NCBI GenBank assembly: GCA_017519415.1
Contig: JAFWSI010000017.1
Span: 1-64,000, forward strand
Length of the DNA stretch: 64,000 bases
Direction: 5' to 3'
From: Ruminococcus sp.
GTDB lineage: Bacteria > Bacillota > Clostridia > Oscillospirales > Ruminococcaceae
The notes beneath the pieces are model-generated. The model saw nothing but the letters and a program-made list of their open reading frames with translations, made no database searches and was not told where the DNA came from. Positions 33,175 to 42,062 of this stretch are shown in pieces; within the stretch, counting starts at the first letter, position 1, and the number at the start of each line of letters is the position of its first letter. The translations under genes and the position numbers were made by a program.

Positions 33175-33803
33175 AAAAAGGAATAATATTCGATATGGAC
33201 GGCACTCTCTGGGACTCCTCGGAAAACGTAGCCGCTTCGTGGACGGAAAAAATAAGGGAGCTTGGTTATGATCTCCCCGATATTACTCAGAAGGACGTAA
33301 TGGGCGTAATGGGGATGACCATGGATAAGATAGCGGATACACTCTTCGGAAGCCTTCCCGAGGACGAGCGCATGAAACTGCTTGATCTCTGCTGTGAAAA
33401 CGAAGAGCTGTATCTCAGCAGACACGGCGGTATTCTTTATCCGGATCTTGAAAGAACTCTGAAACGCCTGAAAAAGGATTATCATCTCTATATTGTGAGC
33501 AACTGCCAGAGCGGATATATAGAGACCTTCCTTGAATATTACGGCTTCGGGAAATACTTTGACGATACAGAGTGCTATGGCAACAATCTTAAGGGCAAGG
33601 GTGAAAATATCGCCCTTATCGTCAGCAGGAACGGTCTTGACAAAGCATGGTATGTAGGCGATATACAGGGAGATTACGACGCCACAATGAAAGCGGGTAT
33701 AGATTTTATCCATGCAGCCTACGGCTTTGGCAGGATCAGGCAGACTGTTCCCAAGCTGAAAAAATTCAGCGATCTTCCCGTACTTATGAAAACATTGCAG
33801 TAA
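33171..33803 (+). CDS. HAD family hydrolase
   Basis: A 210-residue cytoplasmic phosphatase. The four HAD motifs are visible: IIFDMDGTLWD (nucleophile Asp), IVSNCQSG (Ser/Asn), Lys in NLKGKGEN, and YVGDIQGDYD (acidic pair). It resembles phosphoglycolate- or beta-phosphoglucomutase-type members. It overlaps the G1PDH-like gene by 4 bases (ATGA), so the two act in sequence or are made together. Substrate is unknown. Confidence 0.9.
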   Translation: MKKGIIFDMDGTLWDSSENVAASWTEKIRELGYDLPDITQKDVMGVMGMTMDKIADTLFGSLPEDERMKLLDLCCENEELYLSRHGGILYPDLERTLKRLKKDYHLYIVSNCQSGYIETFLEYYGFGKYFDDTECYGNNLKGKGENIALIVSRNGLDKAWYVGDIQGDYDATMKAGIDFIHAAYGFGRIRQTVPKLKKFSDLPVLMKTLQ

Positions 33804-33848
33804 CGCTCGAAAGGGCTCGTAAGCGCGGGTCCGGTATATAAGCTATAG

Positions 33849-33885
33849 AAAAACACTTCTGCTGTATCACGGTAGAAGTGTTTTT
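33849..33885 (+). terminator. Terminator of the dehydrogenase-HAD pair
   Basis: AAAAACACTTCT (33849-33860) pairs with AGAAGTGTTTTT (33874-33885). Confidence 0.85.
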
Positions 33886-33918
33886 GCGTTGGTGCTTTTT
33901 ATCGCGTAGCACCATGAG

Positions 33919-33956
33919 AAAAGGGACTTTCCGATGCAGAAGGTCCCTTTTTATTA
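33919..33956 (-). terminator. Terminator of the GGDEF gene
   Basis: AAAAGGGACTT pairs with AAGGTCCCTTTT; A runs on the left serve as a T run on the minus strand, just after the stop of the opposite gene. Confidence 0.8.
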
Positions 33957-33962
33957 TATAGG

Positions 33963-35372
33963 TTATCTGTATTTCCTTTCGGGGTGCTCGGAATAGTATT
34001 TCTCCTTATCTCTGTACATAGCTTCGTCCGCATTTCTCATTGCATAACGTATATCGTGGCCTGAATCATTGAAAAAACTGCCTACGGATAAGCATACATT
34101 ATCGGGATCGCTTGATCTGTCTTTCAGGATTTTATTTTTTTCGCTGAATTGGAGCTCGTTGCAGTCCGGAACGATTATCATGAACTCGTCACCGCCGGTT
34201 CGGTAAATGTCATATCCCATAAATACTTCCTGAAGAATCAGGGCAGCTTTTTTCAGAAGAAGATCGCCCGCATAATGTCCGCCTTCATCATTGACGCGTT
34301 TAAGCCCATTCAGATCGGCAAATACTATGCCATAAGGCTCGGACAATACTTCCTTGCCGGAAACTATTGCCGCGATCCGGTTATTCATTGCGTTGCGGTT
34401 ATTTATTCCGGTAAGCATATCGGTATAGCCTATATGCTCCAGCCTTTCCAGCATTTTATAGCTTGCGATCTCAGATGAGATGAAAAAGCAGGTGAGCTCA
34501 AGGGTCTCCTTGATACACTGAACATTTTCCGTATCAAAATTAGTGACCCATATATATCCCAGCAGCTCTCTGTTGTGCCTCAGCGGGAACAGGACGACGC
34601 TGGTGACTCCTGATTCCACGAGAGTCTTGTACCATGGATAATTCATATTTTTGATGAATTCCATATCCCTTTCGTTTCTTATGATAATGCAATCGCTTTC
34701 ACCTAAAGTTTCAAGCCATGACATAGCAATATCATAGATGTTGTCATAGCGTGATATAGGCTTGACACTGCCGTTCCCATCATGGCTTGTGGCAAGTATG
34801 GAGCAGGTCGCTCTTTCCGAGTCCACCAGCATAAGAGTACATACAGCCGCGCCGCAGAGCGTTCGTGTGTCATTTATAACTTCGTTTATGGTTTTCCTGA
34901 AGTCGTTTGTACCGCGGAGCTTTATACAGGTCTTGAGCACGTCGTTCGATATTGTCAGGGAGCTTGAAGATGCTGAATGAATATCATTGACTTCGATCTG
35001 TTCCGATGAATAGATACAGTAGCAGAGCCCGTTCTCTTCGTAATTTATGGGTGTAAAAAACATATTGAACCAGAGCTCGCATATATTCAGATGAATATAT
35101 GTGTGTACAGTCTTTTTATTTACAGCTGAATCGTAGCACAGATCCTCAAAATTGGCAGTTTTCGGAAGATATTTGTCATATGGACAATTCGGAGCGAATT
35201 TACGGATCACAGAATCAGGAGTATTGACAAAAGGCGGGTTTTCGACCATGTCGATGAATTTCTGATTTGCAGCTGCTATACGGATATCGCCGTATCCGCC
35301 GCTGTTTTTCTTTTCAACTGAAATAACGCAGGATAAGGAATAAAAGCTGTCTATTAGTTTCTGGAAATCCAT
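33963..35372 (-). CDS. GAF-GGDEF diguanylate cyclase
   Basis: A 469-residue signalling protein that makes cyclic di-GMP from GTP. An N-terminal PAS-like part (about 1-130) is followed by a GAF domain (about 145-305) and a C-terminal GGDEF domain with an intact RTGGDEFMIIV catalytic loop. An RxxD-type inhibitory site is not clearly seen. It has no membrane segment, so it likely responds to a cytoplasmic small molecule. The start at 35372 follows GAAGGTG. It lies opposite to the GH3 gene, and two further cyclic di-GMP genes lie 8 kb away. Confidence 0.9.
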   Translation of the reverse strand: MDFQKLIDSFYSLSCVISVEKKNSGGYGDIRIAAANQKFIDMVENPPFVNTPDSVIRKFAPNCPYDKYLPKTANFEDLCYDSAVNKKTVHTYIHLNICELWFNMFFTPINYEENGLCYCIYSSEQIEVNDIHSASSSSLTISNDVLKTCIKLRGTNDFRKTINEVINDTRTLCGAAVCTLMLVDSERATCSILATSHDGNGSVKPISRYDNIYDIAMSWLETLGESDCIIIRNERDMEFIKNMNYPWYKTLVESGVTSVVLFPLRHNRELLGYIWVTNFDTENVQCIKETLELTCFFISSEIASYKMLERLEHIGYTDMLTGINNRNAMNNRIAAIVSGKEVLSEPYGIVFADLNGLKRVNDEGGHYAGDLLLKKAALILQEVFMGYDIYRTGGDEFMIIVPDCNELQFSEKNKILKDRSSDPDNVCLSVGSFFNDSGHDIRYAMRNADEAMYRDKEKYYSEHPERKYR

Positions 35373-35980
35373 AAAATACACCTTCTTCAAATATCGGCTG
35401 ATCCGGTTCAGGCTTTCTGACACCAAGAAATTGCTATATTGCAACGGCGTTTTGAACATAAATGTATATATTGATAAAATGTTTTTGTTTATTTATTATA
35501 TCATGTTGCAGCTTGAATGTCAATGAATAAAAGATTAAATATCATTTTTTACTTCAGAGAATACAGATATTGTTTAAATTAAACACAAATTAGATCATCA
35601 GAAGTTAAAATGAAGTCACTTGATAGGACTTGGAGTTTAATATGCGATATGAATATAACATTTATCAGTAAATATGCACTAATTTTACACCTGCGTTTTG
35701 TGGATTACGCAGAAATGACTTGGATTTCGTTTTTTATTTCGCTTTTTTTACTGTTTGAAATCACTTATTAGTGAACATGTCTCACCGGAACTTAATGAGA
35801 AATTGTCATGACAAACATTTCACCTGTAAGCACGGCGGTACTTGCAGGAAACGTCGGAGTATTCCGTAACGATACCATGGCAGGCTGAAATATGCCGCAA
35901 CGCGCGGCCATGATACCGTGACGGACAACGACGGCACAAAAGAGAGCATAAGAATAATAAGATCCAAAGGAGTATTTGAA
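35373..35980. other. Long A+T-rich intergenic region before the GH3 gene
   Basis: No clear gene. It is divergent control DNA for the GGDEF gene (minus) and GH3 gene (plus). A 26-codon ORF (35808-35888, ATG to TGA) has codon use like real genes but only a weak ribosome site. GATACC boxes recur near 35870 and 35910. I see no confident promoter or riboswitch. Confidence 0.4.
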
Positions 35981-38900
35981 ATGAAAAAACAATTAAGGAG
36001 AATTGCCGCTGCAATGTTTTCAATGACGTTGCTCTGCGGCACAGAGACTGCTGTTTTCAGCGGCAGTCCGTACTTCAATGCTGTAACTGCATATGCAGCA
36101 GCTGACAGCAATACGGCTTCGGAAGAGGATATATGTACTGTGGCCGGAAGAAATGTTGCTCTTGACGGCAGTCTCGGAGCCAATATCTATTTAAGGCCCT
36201 GCATGAGCCTTGCAAAGGTTGTTATGAGCGGCCCTGACGGAGATCTGACATTTACAGACCTCGGCGCACTTATGCAGAAAGACGGTACTTTAAAGCTGAC
36301 ATACCCTGTAAACGCAACTCAGGCCAATGATGTGATAACTCTGAAAGCCTATGACGAGAACGGCGGACTTATCAGTATCGGCACATCTCCTGACGGAGGA
36401 GATGCCTCTTCACAGGTTTCCTGTACTGTATACGGCTATATCGATGAGTTAAGAAATGAAGATATATATGATGACGCCAGGCTTGCGGCTCTGATAGACG
36501 GTCTCGATAATTACTGCAAGGCAGCGGATAACTATTTTGACGGTACCCGGAATACCATCGCGGGTATGAATATGGTTTCCGTGAGCGATCTTGAAAAATA
36601 CAAGCCGACTTTCGGTACGGACGTCAAGATTTCCCTCGTTCTGAATTCAGCTGCATCCGTAAGGATTTATACCGAGAGCAGCAGCGTACTGCTTGACGGA
36701 AATGAAGCAACTGCTAAAACAAAGAACGGCAGTATGTATTATGAGCTTTCAAATATACCTGCTCATAAGCTCTGCGACAAACATAAAGTAACTATCGACG
36801 GAGTTGAATACGAGTTCAGCCCGATGTCCTATGTTTACCGTGTGCTCAACAATGCAAACGCAAGTCAGAAGCTTGTTGAAATGGCTAAGGCAACATATAT
36901 CTACGCAAAGGCTGCAGAGGCTTATTTATTCAGGAAATATCAGGAGTACAGAGATATGACTCCCGGGGAAATAGTTGCTGGAATGACTCTGGAGCAAAAG
37001 GCTTCCCAGATGGTACAGGCTCTTCCATATATGCTTGACGGAGATGAGATGCGTGAGCAGTGTTACGGAAGTATCTACGGTGAGGAAGGAATGCTGAGTG
37101 CTGCCGAATGGCGTGAATTGGTTGACTATTATCAGCAGGCGGCAATTGATTCCGAAGCGGGTATTCCATATCTCGTGGCTCAGGACGACGTTCACGGAAT
37201 GGGATACTGCCGCAATGCGGTTTTCTTCCCCCACAATATCGGACAGGGCGCTGCAAACGATGAGGACCTTGCCTATCAGGTGGGACTGATAACTGCCGAT
37301 GAAGCTAAGCAGTGTCATCTTATGTGGAATCTTTATCCGTGCGTTGCTCAGTCCGGTGACCCGAGATGGGGAAGGACATACGAGTGCTACAGCTCTGACC
37401 TTGATACGATAACAAGACTTGCAACGGCTTACACAAGAGGGCTTATCGACGGAGGAGTCATTGCCTGTGCAAAGCATTTCTTCGGCGACGGTAATGTAGC
37501 CTACGGAACAGGTGAGCAGAGCGATTATCCGCGTATTATGGACAGAGGCGAAGCAACTCTCACAGAGGAAGAGATAAACGAGCTTCTCAAGGTTTATCAG
37601 GCACAGATCGACGCAGGGGTTCAGACGATAATGGTAAGCTTCTCCTCGCTTAACGGACTGAAGATGCATGAGAACGGCGAATATATCTGGAAGCTTAAGA
37701 ATGAAATGGGCTTTGAAGGCTTCATCATAAGCGACTATCAGGCGATACAGTTTATTTCTCCCGAAAACTACGAAGACCAGATAGCTTTAGCTATAAACAG
37801 CGGTATAGATATGTTAATGGAGGCTGATTGCTATGCCAATGCAAGACAGAGCCTGATCGACGCGGTCAAAAACGGTAAAATAACCGAAGAGCGTATCAAC
37901 GACGCTGTTGAAAGAATAATCAGAGTAAAGAAGAACGCAGGCATATTCGACGATCCTTTCTGCGAGAATATCGAAACAGTTCAGCAGGAGACAGGCTCTA
38001 TGGAATACAGGGCCGTTGCCGAGAAGCTTGTAGAGAAGAGCCTTGTTCTTGTAAAGAACGATAACGAGACATTGCCTCTCATGGAGGGTACAAAGGTCTA
38101 TATCACAGGACCTTCTGCCGACAATCCCCGTGTACAGTGCGGCGGCTGGACCATGGGCTGGGCACAGAGCCCGACTAAGAATATCGACGGCGTTACAACG
38201 ATACTTGAGGCTTTTGAGAGATATGCCGCGGATTACGGTATAGAGATTATCACAGATCCCGATGAGGCGGAAAATGCTGACGTTGTACTTCTTTGCGTCG
38301 GTGAGAACGCGTATGCCGAATGGTATGGAGATACAGAGGATCTTGAGCTCTGCGGTATGCTTGGCCTTGAAGCCAACAGATCTGCTATCGACGAAGCAAA
38401 AGCTCTCGGCAAGCCTACTGTTGCATGTATCGTTGCAGGCAGACAGGTCATACTCGATGAAGAAGATTACGATAACTGGGACAGTGTTGTAATGTGTTAT
38501 CTGCCAGGTTCGGAGGGCAAGGGTATTTCGGACGTGCTCTGCGGCTGTGCGGACTTCACAGGCAGACTTCCCGCACCCTGGTACGGCTCCGTAGAGCAGA
38601 TAGGTACAGAGGACTGTGTTTTTGAAATAGGATACGGACTTTCATATCCCGAGGGCTTCGTGCCTCGTACCGAGCCGGTTGCAATTCCCGATATTCCTTC
38701 CGAGAGCGGCGGCTTTGATGCTATAACCGAGGGTACCGGCTATACCAAGGGAGTTTTTGAAAACGGAGTCTATACCAATGAATACGCAGGTATCACTGCG
38801 CACATACCCAGCGGCTTTGTGCAGATAGATGACAGTATCCTTTATGAATCGGCTTCAGCAAGTGTGGAGGCGAGCTCTTCCGAGGAAGAAATGATATTCA

Positions 38901-39268
38901 ATTCTTCAGTAGTCTGGGATAATGTTTTAGATAACAACATCAATGCGGCTATCATTTTCAAGTTTGTGAATACAGAGATGGGCTTCCCGGATGATCCGGG
39001 CTGTACGGAGAATGATTATCTGGATTTCTATAAGGTGATCGATACCGCATGGGACGAAATGGCAGGCATTACCCGTACATATGAGGACAGAGAAACGGTG
39101 ACTCTCGGCGGCAGTGAATATGTAAGAGAAGCATATAATATGAGCTTTAACGATTTATCATATGATTTCTGCTATTACGTAAGAAGACTTGATGACAACC
39201 TTATGTGCGTAATCGAGGTGCAGACTGCCGCAGGTTCTCCCAAGGACTGCGAGGCATGGTTCAGCTGA
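35981..39268 (+). CDS. GH3 family beta-glucosidase with extra N- and C-terminal domains
   Basis: A 1095-residue exported enzyme that trims glucose or xylose from the ends of short plant-polymer chains. The signal peptide ends near residue 38 (AYAAA). Residues about 45-320 form a non-catalytic region with a Ruminococcus-type beta domain (VALDGSLGANIYL and ANDVITLKAYDENG) and an alpha region. The GH3 part begins near residue 326, with FGDGNVAYGTG, the nucleophile D585 in ISDYQAI and a likely acid/base Glu in VGENAYAEWYGD. A C-terminal domain of about 160 residues (ENGVYTNEYAG onward) is unassigned. No dockerin or sorting signal is seen. AAAGGAG precedes the ATG. Confidence 0.93.
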   Translation: MKKQLRRIAAAMFSMTLLCGTETAVFSGSPYFNAVTAYAAADSNTASEEDICTVAGRNVALDGSLGANIYLRPCMSLAKVVMSGPDGDLTFTDLGALMQKDGTLKLTYPVNATQANDVITLKAYDENGGLISIGTSPDGGDASSQVSCTVYGYIDELRNEDIYDDARLAALIDGLDNYCKAADNYFDGTRNTIAGMNMVSVSDLEKYKPTFGTDVKISLVLNSAASVRIYTESSSVLLDGNEATAKTKNGSMYYELSNIPAHKLCDKHKVTIDGVEYEFSPMSYVYRVLNNANASQKLVEMAKATYIYAKAAEAYLFRKYQEYRDMTPGEIVAGMTLEQKASQMVQALPYMLDGDEMREQCYGSIYGEEGMLSAAEWRELVDYYQQAAIDSEAGIPYLVAQDDVHGMGYCRNAVFFPHNIGQGAANDEDLAYQVGLITADEAKQCHLMWNLYPCVAQSGDPRWGRTYECYSSDLDTITRLATAYTRGLIDGGVIACAKHFFGDGNVAYGTGEQSDYPRIMDRGEATLTEEEINELLKVYQAQIDAGVQTIMVSFSSLNGLKMHENGEYIWKLKNEMGFEGFIISDYQAIQFISPENYEDQIALAINSGIDMLMEADCYANARQSLIDAVKNGKITEERINDAVERIIRVKKNAGIFDDPFCENIETVQQETGSMEYRAVAEKLVEKSLVLVKNDNETLPLMEGTKVYITGPSADNPRVQCGGWTMGWAQSPTKNIDGVTTILEAFERYAADYGIEIITDPDEAENADVVLLCVGENAYAEWYGDTEDLELCGMLGLEANRSAIDEAKALGKPTVACIVAGRQVILDEEDYDNWDSVVMCYLPGSEGKGISDVLCGCADFTGRLPAPWYGSVEQIGTEDCVFEIGYGLSYPEGFVPRTEPVAIPDIPSESGGFDAITEGTGYTKGVFENGVYTNEYAGITAHIPSGFVQIDDSILYESASASVEASSSEEEMIFNSSVVWDNVLDNNINAAIIFKFVNTEMGFPDDPGCTENDYLDFYKVIDTAWDEMAGITRTYEDRETVTLGGSEYVREAYNMSFNDLSYDFCYYVRRLDDNLMCVIEVQTAAGSPKDCEAWFS

Positions 39269-39337
39269 TCTTCCGACAGATCCTCATATGAGGATGCCGG
39301 ATCAAAATAAATGTAATAATTCCCGATAATATGCATA

Positions 39338-39368
39338 GACAGCCCGGTCAGCCGAAGACCGGGCTGTC
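39338..39368 (+). terminator. Strong hairpin after the GH3 gene
   Basis: GACAGCCCGGTC (39338-39349) pairs perfectly with GACCGGGCTGTC (39357-39368). No T run follows. Confidence 0.6.
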
Positions 39369-39458
39369 CGCATTTATGGGAGAGCAGCCTGAAGGTTTCA
39401 CAGCAGAAGTTTAAAAATATATCCGTGTTTGAAAAAATATTATTTTTATTCGATAGTG

Positions 39459-39487
39459 TTGCATTTATGCGGTTTATATTGTATTAT
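39459..39487 (+). promoter_or_regulatory. Promoter of the GH11 xylanase gene
   Basis: TTGCAT (39459-39464), 17-base spacer, TATTAT (39482-39487), 54 bases before the ATG. The leader has AAAGGAGGAGAG. Confidence 0.6.
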
Positions 39488-39541
39488 GGAGTAAAGAGCC
39501 TGGTTTCGGAAAACTGACATTTAAAAGGAGGAGAGACTTTT

Positions 39542-41815
39542 ATGAAGACATTAAGTATCAGAAAGACGATCTGCGGACTCACAGCCGCTGTTATGACAGC
39601 AATATGTTTACCTGCGGTTGCGCCTGTAAACGCTGCCGATCAGCGTATAAGCGGAGTAATTGGCGATAACTGCTATGAGATGTGGAATCAGGACGGTGAC
39701 GGAGAAGTTACAATGGATCCGGGGAATGATTCCTTTACCTGTTCATGGAAGGATATAAGCAATTTTTCTGCCAATATGGGCAAGAGCTTTGACAGCGAGA
39801 ATAAGTCTCACACGGATATAGGATATATAGTAGTTGATTACGAAGCGGAATATACCCTACAGGATATTTCGTACCTGTGTGTGTACGGGTGGACAAAGAA
39901 GCCCCTTGTGGAATACTTCGTTGTAGAGGGCTGGGGCAGTTGGAGACCGCCGGGAAATGATGCGGATAAAAGAGGCGAAATAACGGTTGATGGCAATAAC
40001 TATGATATTTACAAGACGATGTGCTACAACCGGCCTTCCCTTGACGGCCCCGCAACGTTTCCTCAGTACTGGAGCGTCCGCAGGGAAAATGGCTGCATTA
40101 ACAATGCCACGAACTACTTGAAGGGTACCGTAAGCTTATCCGAACACTTTTATGTATGGTCAAGGGCTGGTTTCGATATGTCGGGAACTCTTTATAATGT
40201 GTTGCTTGATATTGACGCCTACAGATCCAGCGGTTCTGCTGTTGTAAAGAATATAACGATTAAATGTTATACCGACAGAGAAAAAACACAGGAGATTGAA
40301 ATAGCACCGGACGCATACGGCAATTACTTTAAAGAAAGCTTTGAGCATGGGAGAGGCGACTGGTGGGGAGCAGGAAGCGCAGAAGTGAGACGCAACACGG
40401 ATAATTATTATGACGGCAGCGCTTCGCTTTTTGTGACCGGAAGAGATTACGAGTGGTGCGGCTGCGGCATGGGTCTTGATCCGGAAGTGTTTGTCCGCGG
40501 AAAAACCTACAGCTTCAGTGCAGCCGTTCTCCAGAAATCCGGAAAAACTGTACCAATGCAGATTGCAATGTTTCAGACCGACGGCACTTATTCGGTCGTA
40601 GCCAAGGAAAACGTCGAAAGCGGAGTGTGGACAAAGCTTGAAAATACGGAGTTTACTATCCCTGAGGGTTCCGGTGAGATCGAGCTTTTGATTAATACGC
40701 CGGATGATGCAGGCGATCTCAGCGGAGCAGACGGTTTATGCGATTTCTATGTCGATGTTATAAAGGGTTCAAAGGCGGGAGTAAAGTCCTCTGTAATAAC
40801 AGGACAGGGTTCAACTTATGAAACAAGGGTGACGACAACTACTGCTGCACCAACGACAACGACTGCGACTACCACCTATGATCCCGAGCTGAAAGCAACA
40901 ATGAAAGGCGATACGAACTGTGACGGTGAGGTCGATATGTCAGACGCGGTGCTCATCATGCAGGCTCTTGCAAATCCCGATAAATACAGCGAGACAGGTA
41001 CGGCAGTGAACCACATAACTATACAGGGCAGAATAAACGGCGATCTGAACCGTGACGGCCTTACGGTGAAGGATGCTCAGGCAATACAGAGACTGCTTCT
41101 CGGACTGGACGAGACCAGCCTGAGCATAGACGATTCGGCGGTTGCGGGTAAGATCTATAAATATGAGAAGGACGGAGAAGGCGGCAGCTTTATTATCTCC
41201 TTCGGCGAAAACGGAGAATTTGCTTATTCTCAGGGCAGCCTTGACGACTGCATTACCATGGGAACGTGGAAGATCTCGGGCGATACCGTTATACTTACGG
41301 AGTCGGCGGAGACAATCAATCATATGAAAATAAAAGGCAGTGATCTGATATTTGCCGGAGAAAACTCAGATAATTTTTATTATGTCAATGTAAAGGACGG
41401 CGAGAAGTTTTCGGTATGGGCATATAATGCAGTTGATGTATACAGTGATTATCCCGAATTCAACCGTTCTGCATTGGAACTCCCCGAACAATACAAGTCA
41501 GCCGTTATAACCGGCACTGATGAGCTGAAGGTCTATCTTGACAGGATATACCGTGAAGAAGTGATCTCGAAATACCTTGAGATATACGATGACAGCTTTT
41601 TTGAGAAGAATGTCCTGTTTATGGATACTGTCTTCCATAGTCCGGGTCTTGATGTCGATTATTCACTGTTTCCTTTAAATTCTCCCGAGGGCGGTATGGA
41701 TATTATTGCGGTGGAATTTAATAAAAAACCAAACGGGGAAGATGATACGCTGTATCTTTTACAGGTATCTGTCCCGAAGGAAGACTATAACGGACAGGAC
41801 GTTAAATGGAAATAA
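39542..41815 (+). CDS. Cellulosomal GH11 xylanase with CBM, dockerin and C-terminal domain
   Basis: A 757-residue secreted multidomain protein. Order: signal peptide (1-31); GH11 domain (about 35-245); CBM4/9/22-like jelly roll (about 255-420) with GRDYEWCGCGM; Thr-rich linker; type I dockerin (about 454-523) with two calcium loops, GDTNCDGEVDMSD and GDLNRDGLTVKD; and a C-terminal domain of about 225 residues that I do not recognise. The dockerin would dock it into a cellulosome scaffold. In the GH11 domain the nucleophile is E124 in PLVEYFVVEG. The acid/base position, usually Glu in EGYxSSG, reads D225 in IDAYRSSGSA, so activity may be altered. GGAGGAGAG precedes the ATG. Confidence 0.92.
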   Translation: MKTLSIRKTICGLTAAVMTAICLPAVAPVNAADQRISGVIGDNCYEMWNQDGDGEVTMDPGNDSFTCSWKDISNFSANMGKSFDSENKSHTDIGYIVVDYEAEYTLQDISYLCVYGWTKKPLVEYFVVEGWGSWRPPGNDADKRGEITVDGNNYDIYKTMCYNRPSLDGPATFPQYWSVRRENGCINNATNYLKGTVSLSEHFYVWSRAGFDMSGTLYNVLLDIDAYRSSGSAVVKNITIKCYTDREKTQEIEIAPDAYGNYFKESFEHGRGDWWGAGSAEVRRNTDNYYDGSASLFVTGRDYEWCGCGMGLDPEVFVRGKTYSFSAAVLQKSGKTVPMQIAMFQTDGTYSVVAKENVESGVWTKLENTEFTIPEGSGEIELLINTPDDAGDLSGADGLCDFYVDVIKGSKAGVKSSVITGQGSTYETRVTTTTAAPTTTTATTTYDPELKATMKGDTNCDGEVDMSDAVLIMQALANPDKYSETGTAVNHITIQGRINGDLNRDGLTVKDAQAIQRLLLGLDETSLSIDDSAVAGKIYKYEKDGEGGSFIISFGENGEFAYSQGSLDDCITMGTWKISGDTVILTESAETINHMKIKGSDLIFAGENSDNFYYVNVKDGEKFSVWAYNAVDVYSDYPEFNRSALELPEQYKSAVITGTDELKVYLDRIYREEVISKYLEIYDDSFFEKNVLFMDTVFHSPGLDVDYSLFPLNSPEGGMDIIAVEFNKKPNGEDDTLYLLQVSVPKEDYNGQDVKWK

Positions 41816-41832
41816 GCCTTTTGGCAGCACTG

Positions 41833-41868
41833 AACGGCCGCGGAGCATGGTACTCTGCGGCCGTTTTT
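41833..41868 (+). terminator. Terminator of the GH11 gene
   Basis: AACGGCCGCGGAG pairs with CTCTGCGGCCGTT (one G-U) followed by T5. Confidence 0.9.
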
Positions 41869-41959
41869 GGTCAATGGCTGAATTTCCGATGTCCGTGCCG
41901 ACTGCTTTATGCATTTGAAAATTTTTTTACTGAAAATTGATAAATTCACACAAATTTAA

Positions 41960-41988
41960 TTGAAAAACGATAAAAACCGTGGTATAAT
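41960..41988 (+). promoter_or_regulatory. Promoter of the membrane GGDEF gene
   Basis: TTGAAA (41960-41965), 17-base spacer, TATAAT (41983-41988). Confidence 0.65.
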
Positions 41989-42062
41989 TAACACAATACA
42001 TTAATTGTGATTTATTCTGAAGGATGACAAACAAAAAAATATCTTCAGAAAGGCAGTGGATT

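Noticed and set aside
35808..35888. 26-codon ORF before the GH3 gene
   Set aside because: No good ribosome site and no recognisable feature; kept only as a note in the intergenic entry.
35460..35980. Cyclic di-GMP riboswitch ahead of the GH3 gene
   Set aside because: The conserved riboswitch core was not found by eye, despite the neighbouring cyclic di-GMP genes.
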